64,000 bases of DNA, from contig WELA01003606.1 of assembly GCA_009602735.1 (NCBI GenBank), positions 166,187 to 230,186 on the forward strand, in the 5' to 3' direction. The DNA is from Mesotaenium endlicherianum (Eukaryota; Streptophyta; Zygnematophyceae; Zygnematales; Mesotaeniaceae). Below the pieces are notes generated by a model, which saw only the letters and a list, made by a program, of their open reading frames with translations, searched no databases and was not told the DNA's origin. Made by a program: the position numbers and the translations under genes. Positions 21,046 to 33,357 of the stretch are shown here, one piece after another; position 1 is the first letter of the stretch, and the number at the start of each line of letters is the position of its first letter.

Positions 21046-22733
21046 TGTTCTCCTGACTTAGCAAAGAAATGTTGGACATCAGGTGGAACAAGATCATCCA
21101 GAGTGTGCACTCTCTGGAGATCTATATTGCTGATGGTCTTCTTTATCTGGTTGTCAGGCATGCATAGCGAATCCAGTTCAGCAGGACCTATAATACCTGC
21201 TACGAGAGCAGCTAGTGACGACTCACTATCTCTAGCATCCTCACAGTCAGTAGACTGGATTACTGACTGTTGCTGTCTTTTAAAGGCTGGTCTTTCNTCT
21301 CGACCTTTGGGAGGTGCTTGACTGGACACTGCTGTCTGAAGTGACCTGTCTGCTGGCAATGGAAGTAAATCGATTTTGCTGAGGCTGGTCTCGGCTTCAT
21401 CCTACCACCACCTCTTCCATAGCCGCCTCGAGGGAAACCACCTCTCCCTCTAGACTGCATAGCATTGTACTCATACCCATATTCATCACCCTGATCATCC
21501 TTAGCCTGGTCTCCTTCAATTGCATTGTAGGAACCGTGGGGCTTTTTGACAACTTTAGACACCAAAGCATTACTCTGGCGCTTGTGATTGAACTGCTGCT
21601 GATCCCAGGCATCAGCATCCTGTATCAAGTCAGCCAATTTCTTATACTTCTTTTCAGCAAAATGACCCGAGACTTCGGATTTCAAGCCATACTTGAAGTA
21701 TGCTATAGCGCTCTGGCAAGTCTGGCTGCTTCATCATGTTCTCCTGGAACTTCTGAGCAAACTCAGCACCTGAAGTAGTCTGCTTCAGTGTCAAGGAGAT
21801 CATCGCATAGATAGCTTTCTCTTGCTGATTGATCACATCAAACTTCTCATGCAGTTTCTCAACAAACTCTACCCAAGTAAGGTCACCGAGTTGTTGAGCC
21901 TTACGCTCTCTTTTCCAATACAGCCACGAATCTGCTGCACTGCCTTTCAGTAGAGCACCAGTGTGCCTGACCTTCTCGTAATCTTGCAGTTTTGGGTAGT
22001 TCTCCAGCCACTGCTCGACATCAGCGAGAAACTTGATCAGGTAATACTTTTTGTTCCCCCTAGGAGTATAATCCTGGGGAGGTTTAGGCTTGGGCTTACT
22101 AGGCCCTCTGCCACCACCACCAGTGGTTTGAGAACCCAGTTGGTCCCTGTTCCCCAGCAGAGACATTATGATTCTCTTGTCCTTCTGTTTGGACTAATAC
22201 ATGCTCGCCATTTGCGATTGCATTTGCACGAACAATGCGCCTAGATCAACATTCTGAGGTGGGAGTCTAGCAAATGCAGCAGTAGCAACGGCATCAACTC
22301 GCTAAGTAGTGTCCTCAACAGTCCCTCTCGCTCCTGCAGCAGCAATTCCTGCCGCATTCAGCCGGTCACGAATTTGACCTAGGGGCACATTGAATTGTAC
22401 AGCAGGAGGTGGGTTCAGAACATTGGTCCTTGATGCCATAAGTTCTTCGACAGTGCGCTCGTCCGCTGGCTATCCTTCCCTCCTTTCTATATCTTCAGCA
22501 GCCTTTGCTAATCGTTCAGCTTCTAAGCTGGCTCTCGCCTCCTCAGCCTGCTGTGTTGCGACTGCGGCAATAGCAGCTGTCTCATCTGCAGCCTCTCTAG
22601 CTGCAGTATCTGCCACTGCTTCAGAATAGGTACGGGTTCCCGTTACATGGCTTTGAGCCTGATTTTTGACATTCTTGTTATCCTTGTTCTCCATGTCTTG
22701 GGAGTTGCTAGTTTGAGACCTTGTCCTTACCAT
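21046..22733 (-). pseudogene. gag (B3)
   Basis: It starts MVRTRSQTSNS at 22733 and runs in pieces (22470-22733, 21654-22166, 21260-21685) broken by stops and frameshifts. The capsid block reads EQWLENYPKLQDYEKVRHTG. The knuckle reads YFHCQQTGHFRQQC with its first Cys replaced. One ambiguous base (n, 21297) lies in the linker. The middle of gag, deleted in B2 and interrupted in B1, is intact here. Confidence 0.75.
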
Positions 22734-22755
22734 ACAAAAGAAGACTGTGATAATT

Positions 22756-22767
22756 GCTCCGATACCA
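22756..22767 (-). other. primer-binding site (B3)
   Basis: TGGTATCGGAGC on the minus strand, one base from the LTR end, the same as in B1 and B2. Confidence 0.75.
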
Positions 22768-22768
22768 C

Positions 22769-23486
22769 TGAATTGAATTGGCTTACTAAAAAGGCGATTA
22801 ATAATTAATGAAGATCTTTATATCAGCAAGTAATCTTTATGGTATTTTTTGTTAATTGATTAAACAGCAAAAGACAACACACTAGCAGTGGACAATACTC
22901 GTAAGTCAAATGGAAGTAAACTAGCATCAATAATGCAATCAGCAAACTCACACATAGGCAAGGCTAGGAGACAGTGCATATCAATAACTTCTTGCCTTGG
23001 ATTCAGATCTCTCTCAGTAAGCAGTACAAGAGAGTTGGCCTCGTTTCCGAATGCCGAATTCGAGAGCAATGCCTAGCATATGTACATGGAATGAGTTTAC
23101 TGTTCAACGGCCAGTGCGATGCCACCGCCTACCCGGGAGTTAACCACGTTGGTAGGACCTCGGTTAACCAAATCCACCGCCATCTCCCATCATCCCGATT
23201 CGCCATCCATCCGAAGGATGTCATCTGGCCATTCATCGAGCACACCACACTTAGATGCGTATCTAGGCAGTTCGCTGCTATCGAGTACGGAGGTCAGCTG
23301 GCTGTCAAAGAATGTGTCAGCAAGCTGACCTAAGTTGACTTCAGCCTGCTGCCCCCGGCTGAGTCATTAAACTGATTATTTAATAAAGTCCAGCAGACTC
23401 AATATTAACTAAAGTTCAGCAGCTGAACTTATTTAACTATTATATTTAATTGAATATTATATCAACCAATATACTGATTCATTACA
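22769..23486 (-). mobile_element. family B 5' LTR of B3
   Basis: A complete 718-bp LTR. It shows more differences from the other LTRs than those of B1 and B2 show from each other, for example TGAATTGAATTGG at the inner end. B3 is therefore probably an older or separate insertion. Confidence 0.85.
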
Positions 23487-23942
23487 GTACGCCTAGGTAC
23501 AAAGAGTTGGCCTCGTTTTCGAATGTTGACCTCGAGGACAATGCCTCGCCTACGTACGTGGAATGAGTTTATTGTTCAACAGCTAGTGCGATGGCACTGT
23601 CTACTCGGAAGTTAACCAATTCTGTAGGACCTCGGCTAACCAAATCCACAGCCATCTCCCATCATCCTAAATCGCCATCCACCTAAGGTTGTCATCTGGT
23701 CACTCATTTAGCATATCACATTTAGATGCATAATTAGGAAATTCACTGATATCGATTACGGCAGTCAGCTGAGTGTCAAAGAATGTGTTAGCCAGCTGAC
23801 CTATAATGGACTTCAGCTTGCTGCTCCCGGCTGATCATTATGATGAATAAAACTAAAAGTCTTTTTAATAATTAAAATTCAGAAGACTGAATACAATTAA
23901 GTATTATATGTATTATATCTACCAATATACTGATTCATTACA
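23487..23942 (-). mobile_element. decayed family B LTR fragment
   Basis: A diverged U3-side LTR copy ending ...CTGATTCATTACA at 23942, truncated where the B3 LTR starts. This is the same arrangement as at 15131/15132. It marks the right edge of recognisable retrotransposon sequence. Confidence 0.7.
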
Positions 23943-26370
23943 TTACCCTTCGACAAGGATTAAGAAATATGTTTACAACTTGTTGACTTCAGATTACTGC
24001 CATTCTTGGCTATTGGTATTCATTAGAGCTTGGTTACTTTTATTGGTGAATTTCCACATAGGGACATCCGATGCCTCACGTGGTAGTAGCTAACTTACAC
24101 TTTGCTTTCACAATATGAGTAAACACTAGTATACTTGAGAGCCTACTATATCCTTCACGTTCTCCAACTTCTTGAATTCTTGTTTCATTTTTATCTTCTA
24201 AGAGGTTTTTTTGTTGTTGTGATATTTGACTTTTGTTTGATGCATTTTACGCACATTGTAATGTCTAAAATCCTTTGGTCTCACATGCGCTATTGATGAT
24301 CTAGTATCATTTTTCTCTCCCTATTTGTTTCTCACGTCGCTATTTTTATTTTTATTTTCTGGTCGCTACTTTCCCTCAAATCTTAGAAGTGGTGTCTCCT
24401 CCCATGGGCCCGTCTGTTATTAACTCATAAAGCATGATAACACGGTGAGATCATGAGAAAACACGTATGTACCGCGATGCTAAATGTTTCATGATAGTCT
24501 AACGCGTTGACCAGCGTGCAATGCGAGTTCTAACGTTTGCTAAGAGATGTCTACGTTGTTTTACGAAAATGTCGGTGACGGCAAAAATGCGCAAGTCCAA
24601 TAGAGTCCAATGTGGTCCAATGCGCGTAGGTTGACTAAAGACAAATACATAACTGCACTTAGCAGGCTTGAGAAAGTTGCTTTCAAGGATCTTCGCCGAC
24701 AAAAATCCACACGTTATGATGGTCAAGTAGTTGCAGAATAGTTTGGTGATATGCGAAGGACCCGCATGCCCCAAGATTGACCAAAAGTTGTATTTTTGAA
24801 AACATCCAAGGCTGACCGTCAGCATTTCAAAAAATACCCAACAACTTTTATAGGATTTTATTTTACATCTTGTATCTAATAAAAATCATCAGAACAAAAT
24901 GTCCGTAACTTGTTAGGAGATGCATGATTTGCTCCCATTGAGGAGGATTGCAGTTGACATGATTTAGAATTTAACGGAATTTTAAATCATCCAAAACGTG
25001 GAATTACGTATAAATTTTCTCGAATGCAGGGTCTTACCCGGGATGGGGCGAAATAGATCGGGATAGGTAGAGGATAGACGGTAGTGTACAGCAGCTATAT
25101 ACATGGTTGTATTGTTGCCGAAGACTTCTGAATGGTTCCGATGCATCTCAAGGGGCGTTTGACTGCGTTAGGCGACCAATTACTAGGTATCTTGCCAGAC
25201 CGTGAGTGGAGTATTTCAACAATCCCACGTGGATGAATCTCTCGCTGCACGTCATTCTTTACCTACTGAGCAGGCTGTCATGACCTGCGTATGGTCCAGT
25301 ATGGACTGTACAGAATTCTAGAAGAACTCGAGTGAACCTGCCTGCTGCTGCCTGCATGGATCAGAATGGATGGATGTTCGGGACTCGTCTTGTCAACATG
25401 CGACGATGCATACAATCTACGACTAATTGAGGGCTAAAATGTACTCATGCAGAAGCTGGCAGAAGCAGTCAAAACCAGAAAGCTAGACCAATTGCCAAGT
25501 CGGACGTACTTCGGTGGTACTCATAAGCACCTTAAGCCAGTTGGCCTCGGCGCGCAGGAGATCAGAGCGCCGTCCATGTGGACATGCCATGTCAATGTTT
25601 GGGAGTTGGGACCAGCTATGCTGAGCTAGGACTTCATTTAATTTCAAGTTCTCAACTACCTTCCATCAACTGCCTCGTTCCAAGCTATGCTGGACCAGGT
25701 TGCAGTCTAGAGTCTGGACTGAACTGAACCGAATGTATTGAAGGAATGGGACATGTGCGCGACTAGATGGCGCTGGACGTCGGCCTATGCACTCTTCGTG
25801 ATTTTCACAACGACATCGAATCTGAAAAAGTCAACAGCTCAAGCACCCTCGATGATTAGTCGGAGACAGTCTACACCGTCCCTACTTGATGAATGAACGT
25901 ATCATTGCACCGATATTTCTTTATTACCTAGCCCACGCCACACTTGAGCCATCAACCAGCCTAGAGCTCGGAGCTGCTGAAGCATGCTGGGGCCACTTGG
26001 TAAAAGGACGTATTCTTGGCCGGCAATGAAATGCATAGGTGGAAAGCTGAAGAACGCTCCAGAGTCCCGGAGGTGACAGTCGCGAGTCGCTTCCACACAT
26101 CGGTGTGCCCGACTGTGCCCCTCACTGCTCCTGCTTGCTCCTGCTGCCGAGTTACAGATTCCCTGTGTAGTGCGACGAGTGTCGTGAGCATAAAGCATCT
26201 ACTGCTTCGCATATCCTGGCGATGGCATACCAGGACGAAGGCCCTTGCCAAGTTCACACAGTTTCCTTTCCCGCACGGTAATGGTGCTGGGCATGTCTTA
26301 CTGAGGGTTTCGCGTTGGTCGTAGTTGTCACTAAATCGCTGGAGTACTTTGTTTATCAATAGTCAGGGCC
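23943..26370. other. intergenic region, nothing recognised
   Basis: The first kilobase is AT-rich, with T-runs and only short spurious frames. From about 25 kb the composition becomes balanced. No retroelement protein, tRNA or conserved coding frame is seen. The last few hundred bases are presumably promoter and 5' UTR of the AT-hook gene. A splice-acceptor-like ATAGTCAG just before the ATG leaves room for an untranslated first exon. Confidence 0.4.
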
Positions 26371-28689
26371 ATGGCAATGGTGGCCAGCGCCAAGCCCTTC
26401 GCGGCACTTGATTTTGGTGGAGACTCGATTGTGGACTTCTCGCTTGACTGTGGGGCATTTTCTGGCAATGAAAGTGATGGTCAACCAGGGACAAGTGCAT
26501 TGTCCGATGACCAGACGTGGTCTGGAGCTCCAGGAAGATTTAGGCATATCGATGATTGCACTGATGAAGTCTCTTCTCGTGTGGCAAATAAGAGCGGAGA
26601 AGGACCTAAAGGGCTCACCATTATTAGGCGTCAGCAAGAGGTGTGTGATGTCCAGGAAAAAGGAGTGCAACTAGTGCTCAAGGTAGGAATAAATAGCTTC
26701 CTTCACCCTTTCCCGTCTCCGTCATCCGCAACGACTACGTTGATGGAGTCACAAAGTGAGAAAGAGGCGAGTGGTAGATGCGAAGCAGGTATCGTCCAGT
26801 CATGCCACAGTAGAGCTCCATACGACTCAACCGTCCTGGGTAATATGGATGAGAATACCTATTCAAACTTGTCCGGAGAGGCAGAACTGGCTGCAGATGG
26901 TATAGTTATCATTCCCAAGTGTGTTGACCTGGACACAGTCCCTGCTTCAGCTGAAGATGCAGTTGCCCTAGTTTCTCCATCGTGCAAAGGTTCTTCAGGA
27001 CATTCTGGTCAGGCTGATTTGGCAGAAGGGGAGCAATATGGGTGTAATGTGGAGGACAACCAGGAGGAGGGAAGCCACGGTAGCCAGGGTGCTGGCAGTA
27101 GCATTCTTTTAGCTACACCTGAGCAACAAGTCCACGGTGACAGCATGGCAGATGGAGGAGACACTGGGCCAAATAACTCAAGTCCGTCAAGAGCGGGTCA
27201 GGGACATAGTAGTGTACAGTATGCAATTTCGACTCTGCCCCTCAAGAGGAAGCGGGGAAGACCGAAGGGGAGTGGTAGGAAGAACAAAGGGCAGACAATG
27301 GTCGTGCCCAAGCTGCAGTTGCCTGCAACTTCGAGCTCTATGGGTAATCGCGCCATGTATCTGAAGCTACAGGAACAAAAGTCAGCAGGCACAAACACGT
27401 CCATGCCCAAGCGTCAGCCTGTCACTAGGTGTGACGACGGAAGTGGCAATGTTCTCAACGTGGCACGAAGTCAGAGCTGCAGTAGGCCTGATGCTCAATA
27501 CAGGTCTACTCATGGTCATGATGAAGACATAAGGGGCATTAATCGTGCTGGTAGTCATGGGAGCAACCAGTCACTAAATGGCAGCTCAAAGCAGCCGCCG
27601 GTTGGAACTCCGAGGAAACGTGGTAGGCCAAGGAAGCGGCCCACTGAGGAGGGCCCTGTCGTTGTTGAAGTGAAAGAGCAGCGCCTTCACAGGGGCTTCA
27701 GCAGAGATAGTGCATCTGCCTCCCCCTGTCTGGGAGACGAGTCAGCTGGTTGCAGCCTCAAAGGCAGTGCTGCAGTTGATGTCACTGTTGTACGGGATCC
27801 TGCCTCCACAGGACTTAGTCACAGAGCGTCACTGCAGAGTACAGGAAGTCGTAGCATTGCTTGCAAAAAGGATTGGCTTACTGTAAGTACGATTGCAAGT
27901 GAGGAAGTGAAGCAGGGAGCTGACGACTGCCAGAAGTTGGTCGATGTAGAACTTCCCTTTGCTGAGCCTGCGAGCCCTGATGCTGATACAGGCACTGACT
28001 ATAAAAGCGACATCTTGGAAGGAGGTGCCAGTGGATGGGATAGTGAGGACTTTGAGTATCCAAGCAAGCGGCGTCGGTCATTAGGCAGGCCTAGAGGCAG
28101 ACCTTCCAGAAAGCAACACTTGCTATCAGTTTGCAAGGACTCTCCTCGTGGCAGGTCAAGCGCGGAGGCTTCTCGAGGTGAGGGCTCTTCCAGGCATGTC
28201 AAAAAGGCAGTCAATAAGAGGCCACGTGGCAGGCCCTCAAAACTCCAAGCAGGGGTTAGGGCCAGTGCCAACAGATGTCAGCAGCCTATGCAGAAGGAGG
28301 AACTCTCCAGCAAAGCAGAGCGGCTTGGAGATCCCAAGCTCTGGCAGGGCATCCATGTGTCAAACGACGTGAGTAATGTGCACTGCAGTCTGGAGCAGAA
28401 AGGCAACGGCCTCCAAAGCACAGTCAGCTTCCAGCTTCAGGATGATGTGCGAGTGCTTAAGCAGCCTCGCCACACAGTGAACAATATAAGGTTGGGCGAC
28501 CCCGATGGGTCAACCCGTACTTACCAGGAAGTCAATGCGGAGCTGGACGTTCCCTGGCTCCCTTCGCTTCTGGACGAGGTGCCCCTAGATGAGGAAATCG
28601 ATACTGCTGCCAACTTCGATATTGAGGGTTCTTTTCCATTTTCGTATCTGGAGGAGCTTAATACCAACGCCTTGCAGCTGGCCCAGTAG
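26371..28689 (+). CDS. AT-hook protein with four AT-hooks
   Basis: A 772-codon open frame with a good start context (GCCATGG). It carries four AT-hooks, the short GRP-centred motifs that bind the minor groove of AT-rich DNA: KRKRGRPKGSGRK (about 292-304), RKRGRPRKR (about 415-423), GRPRGRPSRK (about 572-581) and KRPRGRPSK (about 616-624). The rest is Ser/Gly-rich and probably disordered. The C-terminus ends in an acidic, hydrophobic segment (PSLLDEVPLDEEIDTAANF) that could be an activation or interaction motif. There is no PPC/DUF296 domain, so it is not an AHL-type protein. A possible intron donor (AAG|GTAGGA, 26683) lies in the frame, so a stretch after residue 104 might be intronic. The gene converges on the MOM1-like gene, with about 1.2 kb between stop codons. 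A nuclear chromatin role is inferred; I do not recognise the family. Confidence 0.7.
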   Translation: MAMVASAKPFAALDFGGDSIVDFSLDCGAFSGNESDGQPGTSALSDDQTWSGAPGRFRHIDDCTDEVSSRVANKSGEGPKGLTIIRRQQEVCDVQEKGVQLVLKVGINSFLHPFPSPSSATTTLMESQSEKEASGRCEAGIVQSCHSRAPYDSTVLGNMDENTYSNLSGEAELAADGIVIIPKCVDLDTVPASAEDAVALVSPSCKGSSGHSGQADLAEGEQYGCNVEDNQEEGSHGSQGAGSSILLATPEQQVHGDSMADGGDTGPNNSSPSRAGQGHSSVQYAISTLPLKRKRGRPKGSGRKNKGQTMVVPKLQLPATSSSMGNRAMYLKLQEQKSAGTNTSMPKRQPVTRCDDGSGNVLNVARSQSCSRPDAQYRSTHGHDEDIRGINRAGSHGSNQSLNGSSKQPPVGTPRKRGRPRKRPTEEGPVVVEVKEQRLHRGFSRDSASASPCLGDESAGCSLKGSAAVDVTVVRDPASTGLSHRASLQSTGSRSIACKKDWLTVSTIASEEVKQGADDCQKLVDVELPFAEPASPDADTGTDYKSDILEGGASGWDSEDFEYPSKRRRSLGRPRGRPSRKQHLLSVCKDSPRGRSSAEASRGEGSSRHVKKAVNKRPRGRPSKLQAGVRASANRCQQPMQKEELSSKAERLGDPKLWQGIHVSNDVSNVHCSLEQKGNGLQSTVSFQLQDDVRVLKQPRHTVNNIRLGDPDGSTRTYQEVNAELDVPWLPSLLDEVPLDEEIDTAANFDIEGSFPFSYLEELNTNALQLAQ

Positions 28690-29884
28690 GCGGTAGTAGG
28701 CGGTAGGGCTCAGGCGTCGAACTCTCGTCTGTGTCATCTAGTTTAAGCTTGTTCAGCACATGGCGGTTCTGGAGGACACCTGTGCTTCTTTGAGTTGGAC
28801 TGCCAGGTTCAATTTGATGATGCCTAGTTGGCATTTTTACTAGTTCAGCTAAGTTTAGGCAATAACGGTGAGCCGCAACAAGCAATGTTGAGCATTGTAA
28901 TTGTAAATTTTGTAGGCTGTTCCAACACTAACTCAATGCTGGAGGAGCTCTGTACGATAGAAGCAGTACAAAACTGCTTTTGCTCTCAGTTGGGGGGCTG
29001 TAACATTGTACATATACTTTCTGATCGACTGGTTTTTAGTTCAAAAGAAGTATTTTATGTTCTGACCAAGGGAATGATTATTTCTTGCATGAACATGTAG
29101 AACCGAAAGCAGTGCTCCATGCCTTCACTGTTCGTTTTATACAGACACATCTCTTCAGAAGAATTCATGTTTTAGTGAAGTGTATATGGGTCCATCTACA
29201 GTATCAGTTCCCATCATGCCCACTGAAAGTAGTAGGGACATTGATTTGGGCTTCACTAGCTTACTGGATATTGTCAACCAACTTATCGATGGAAATTTGC
29301 GACACCTCAGACATGCCCTATTCTCTTGCCAAAGCGGTGTTTCCAACACGAGCAGGATGATGAGCACTTACATCAACGCTTGCTTGCATTGAGATCTTTT
29401 TACCCGCATGCATGGTAGTGAGAACATCTTAGTCCTTTTTGAGAAAGCTACAGAACAACGCAGCCTGCTGTGGTAACTATTGTGCACTTGTACCATGACA
29501 TGGTCTTTCAGAGTAGCCAAGAAGCCTGCATTGGACACTGCTATGGGGGCCGCCCATCATCATCCTGCCTGCAACTTATGCAACTCAGAAGGGCAAGCAT
29601 TTGAACTTGCAATGTAAGCTGCTATCTTCTTGTCGGCTTTGTGCTAATCTACTTGCGTACTATTTTTCAAATTTTTAAGGTGGCGACAGTTACTATTGCT
29701 ATACAGCAAATGACAGGACCCACACCATCTAAAATACCAATCGAAGTGATGTACTTACAAAGCAACTGCTCCTATCTGAGATCTGAGCCGTAGCCCAACC
29801 TGTGCCTACGCAGTATGTACATCTGCACCAACTTATTTATGTGTAGTACCTTGCTCAAGCGAACGAATCAGAAGAGGCATGCAA
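28690..29884. other. convergent intergenic region / two 3' UTRs
   Basis: This lies between the stop codons of the plus-strand AT-hook gene and the minus-strand MOM1-like gene. It is AT-richer than the flanking exons. Several TGTAA elements (for example about 28900 and 29000) could act in 3' end formation. No coding sequence or repeat is recognised. Confidence 0.4.
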
Positions 29885-30169
29885 TTATACGGGACTTCTT
29901 GCAGGAAGAGGAGGTGCAATAGGCTGCACAACAGCAGAAGGGGGGGGTCCATGCTGCAGGAGGCTCCTGTCTCTGACAGCATCGGCCAGCCAGCGGTGGG
30001 ACTCCACATAGCGCTTGTATTCACGAAGTGCTTCCAGCTGCTGGCGCACCTGTATTTCCTTCTGCTCCTTGGCTATCGCATGAGCAGCCCTCAGCTGCGT
30101 TATGTTCTCCTCGAGAGCCGCTCTCATCTGCGATATCCTCTCCTCAAAAGCCGCGTCCATGAAAGCGAC
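29885..30169 (-). CDS. MOM1: MOM1-like exon 18: C-terminal coiled coil (CMM2-like?)
   Basis: 94 codons plus TAA. It continues the helix from exon 17: VAFMDAAFEERISQMRAALE, ENITQLRAAH, KEQKEIQVRQQLEALREYKR. The heptad pattern predicts a coiled coil of about 70 residues, followed by a Pro-rich tail. MOM1 ends in a conserved coiled-coil motif (CMM2) used for dimerisation and partner binding. The position and character agree, but residue-level homology cannot be judged by eye. Confidence 0.6.
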   Translation of the reverse strand, partial: VAFMDAAFEERISQMRAALEENITQLRAAHAIAKEQKEIQVRQQLEALREYKRYVESHRWLADAVRDRSLLQHGPPPSAVVQPIAPPLPARSPV

Positions 30170-33100
30170 CTGCGCTCGCAAGTCACCATGCTTCATGAAA
30201 AAGTACCCAACGGCAGGCCCAAACAGACAAGCAAGTCGTAAGCAAGAATGAACCGCTCATCAAGGATGCACTTGAGGGTCAGAGCGCGGCCCTCCGACAG
30301 GCAAGCCAGGAGAAGGAGAAGGAGAAGAAGAAGAAGAAGACAAAGAGAGAGTAGGAACCCTGGAGCAAGCAAGCAAGCACAAGCAAGCAAAGAGGCACTT
30401 TTCTGCCTAGCTGAAGTGCGAAAGCCAACGTGCCCTACCTCGCGCAGGGCGCCATCGATGTAGCACTTGAGGCGCAGCTCCTCGGCTTCTAGGGGCTCCA
30501 AGGGCCGCGGCAGGCTTGCAAGGTGTCTGTAGAACGCCGCATCGATCTGGGCACGCAATGGCGGTGGTGGCGGCAACGGCGGCGACGGCTGCGGCCCTCT
30601 CGGCACGGCCTGCACCGGCACCAGCAGACCGGCACGAGTGCTGCCGACAGCAGCAGGCGCAGAGCTTGCCGGATGTTCACCACCCAAGCTTCCAGGTACT
30701 ATTGTCAGCTGTGCGAGCATCCCACCAGGCATCTCATTGATGCCACCTGTCAGTGTTCCTATACCTGTACCTTCACCAGGAATTTGGGACGCAGAGGCCT
30801 GGCCAGCTAGCGCGGTGGCACTTGCAGGAGGAGCAATCTGCGCAGGAGTGGCCCTGTTGAATGAGCTGACTGCATTTGCGCCACTTGGCATCGCTTCAGA
30901 GGGCTGCAGGGCATGCGTGGCGATTAAACCTGCTGCAGCCGCCCTATGCCCCTCGAGTGCGATTCGCGTGGGAGCAACAGAAGGAGAAGCTCCCTCCAGG
31001 GGGCTGGGAGTTCGGGCACCAGGAACGCCGGCCCTCTGCTGCTCCCTCTGAGCCACTGCCAATACAACAGGTGGTAATGAAGTGGCGGGGCTGGCCTCCG
31101 GAGGATTTAACAGCTGGCCTGCCTCTGCGGCAGATGGAGCTGACTCAGCGCCAAGCCGCCGCTTGCGTCCCCGTCCTTGTGACCGCAGACATGACAATGC
31201 AGCATTGACAGGCTGCTGGGTTCTGAAGCTCTGCTGCTGCCGTCGCTCTCCCAGGCTGACTCCCCTGCTGAGTGCCGGCAACTGCAAAGTCGCAGCATCA
31301 CTGCCTCTTGCCACCTCTGAGCGAGCGGCTCTGTCTCCTGCAGCTACAGCTGCAGCTGCCACCTGGACACCTGCGGCCGCGGGTGGCACATTGCTCAACC
31401 TGGGCTGATCATGACGGCCAGCGGCCGGCGTGTGCCCACCCAAAGCCTGGCTGTCAACGGCCCCCGTTGCGCCACGTGGTTCAGGGACAGCTGTTAGACT
31501 CAGCACGGCCGCTTCGTGAGGGGGCGGCTGCAGCAGCTGCTCCAGCTGCTGCGGCTGTCGCACAACCGCCGCCAGGTGCGCGGCCACAGGACCCTCGTCC
31601 ACGCCCTCCTCCTTCTCCCACATCTGCACCTCCGCCTGCTGCAGCCGCAACAGCTCCCGCTCCTCCTGCTTCTGCCGCTCCTTCAGCCGCATCTGCTGCC
31701 GCTGCTGCTGTATGCTCAGCCAGTCCCTGGCCTCCTGCTGCGACTTGCGGAGCTGAGCCTTGACGAGCACCTGGTGCTTGCGGAGCTCGTCGTACGACTC
31801 ATACGACACCACCCCCGCCACCCGCCTGCTCTTGTCCCCCGCTGCCACCGCCCCAGCTGCCGTCGCTGCTGCTCCTGCCACTCCCACCCCTCCTCCTCCG
31901 CCCTCGCTCTCCTCATGCGCGCCAACTCCGGCGCCTTTCCCTTGCCCCAAAGCACCCTCACGCGCCTTGTGCTGCTGCGACCCGCCTCGCTCTCCTGCGC
32001 TCTCACTTCTGCTGGGCTCCGACTGCGCTGCCACCTGTCGTCGGACGACAGGCTCATGGTGGCGGTCTTGTTGCAAACGCAGCATGGGCCCATTTGGCAG
32101 AAGAGCATCACCGCTCACTCTGCCCATGATCGTCCCCTCTCCACCACTCCCTCCTTGAGGCTGCTGCAGCTGCTGCTGCTGCTGCTCCCCAACCCCACCA
32201 CTCTCACCCCCACCTCCAACCCCACTCCCATCCGCAGCCCCAACTTTTCCACCTCCACCTCCTCCTCCCCCTTCCGCTACGCCGCTTGCCACAATCACAC
32301 GTTCCGCTGCCGCCACTGCCGCCACCTCTGCCGCCGCCACTGCCACCATCACCTCTTCTGTCTGCTGCCTCTGCTGGGCCCCAGCATCCTCACCCTGCTG
32401 CGTGGAAAGTAGTGCTGGAACCTCACCTTCCTCGAGCTCTTGGGGCAAAGCCAGGGGCAAGGGCAGGGGCAGGGGCAGGGGTAGGGCACTTGCTGCACCA
32501 CCTACATTCGCCACCTCAGCAGATCCGGGACCTTCGAGTGTGCCCTCCCTCTGCTCCTCCGCATCTGCCGCCAGCTGTCTCCCAGGCGCATCCCCCTCTG
32601 GATCCATCATGGCAGCTGCCCCCGCGTCGGCCTCTGTCTCCATGGCCACTCCCCCTTGCTGCTCCTGCCCCTGTTGCTGCAGCTCCTCCTGCTCCTGCTG
32701 CTGCTGCTGCTGTTGCTCCACCCCCACTCCTGTCTCGACCCCGCCCGCCCCGTCTCCTCCCAATCCCCTCTTACCTGCGCCATCTTCCTTTGCCCTCACA
32801 TGCCCTGCGGCGACACCGCTCTCCATTCCGCCCCGCGCTGCCTCCTCCGGTGGCACATCAGAAGTGGCCCCGTGGCTGGCTGCAGGCGTGCCATCTGGCG
32901 GCTGTTCCGGCGCGGGATAGCACTTTGAGGACAGCTGGCTTTTGAGCTGGAGCATCTTTTCGACTGTCTTAGCCCCTAGCAGCGGCAGCACCTTTTTGGC
33001 TGCTGCCAGAGAGGCCTCCTCGTCCACGCCCACGCCCAACTCCTCCGCCGCAAGCCAGCACTGCACACCCATCACCCACCCACCCACCCACGTGTGCCCA

Positions 33101-33297
33101 CCCACACGCCCACAAACTTCCGGCTAAGGCTGCCTGCCCACTGTCTGAAACTCTGCCAGGCAGTCCCTCCAGCCACAGAGAGCTGGCCTCCCAGCCGCAG
33201 CAAGCCCCTCACACCCCATGTCTGCGTGTGCTGGTGTTTTTGAAGGAAAGAATGCTTGTGCTTGCGCGTGTACATGTGCGTGTGTGTGCACACATCC

Positions 33298-33357
<60 letters not shown>

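Noticed and set aside
24499-24825. 108-codon minus-strand frame in AT-rich intergenic DNA
   Set aside because: No recognisable motif, biased composition and no splice or promoter context. Expected by chance at this length.
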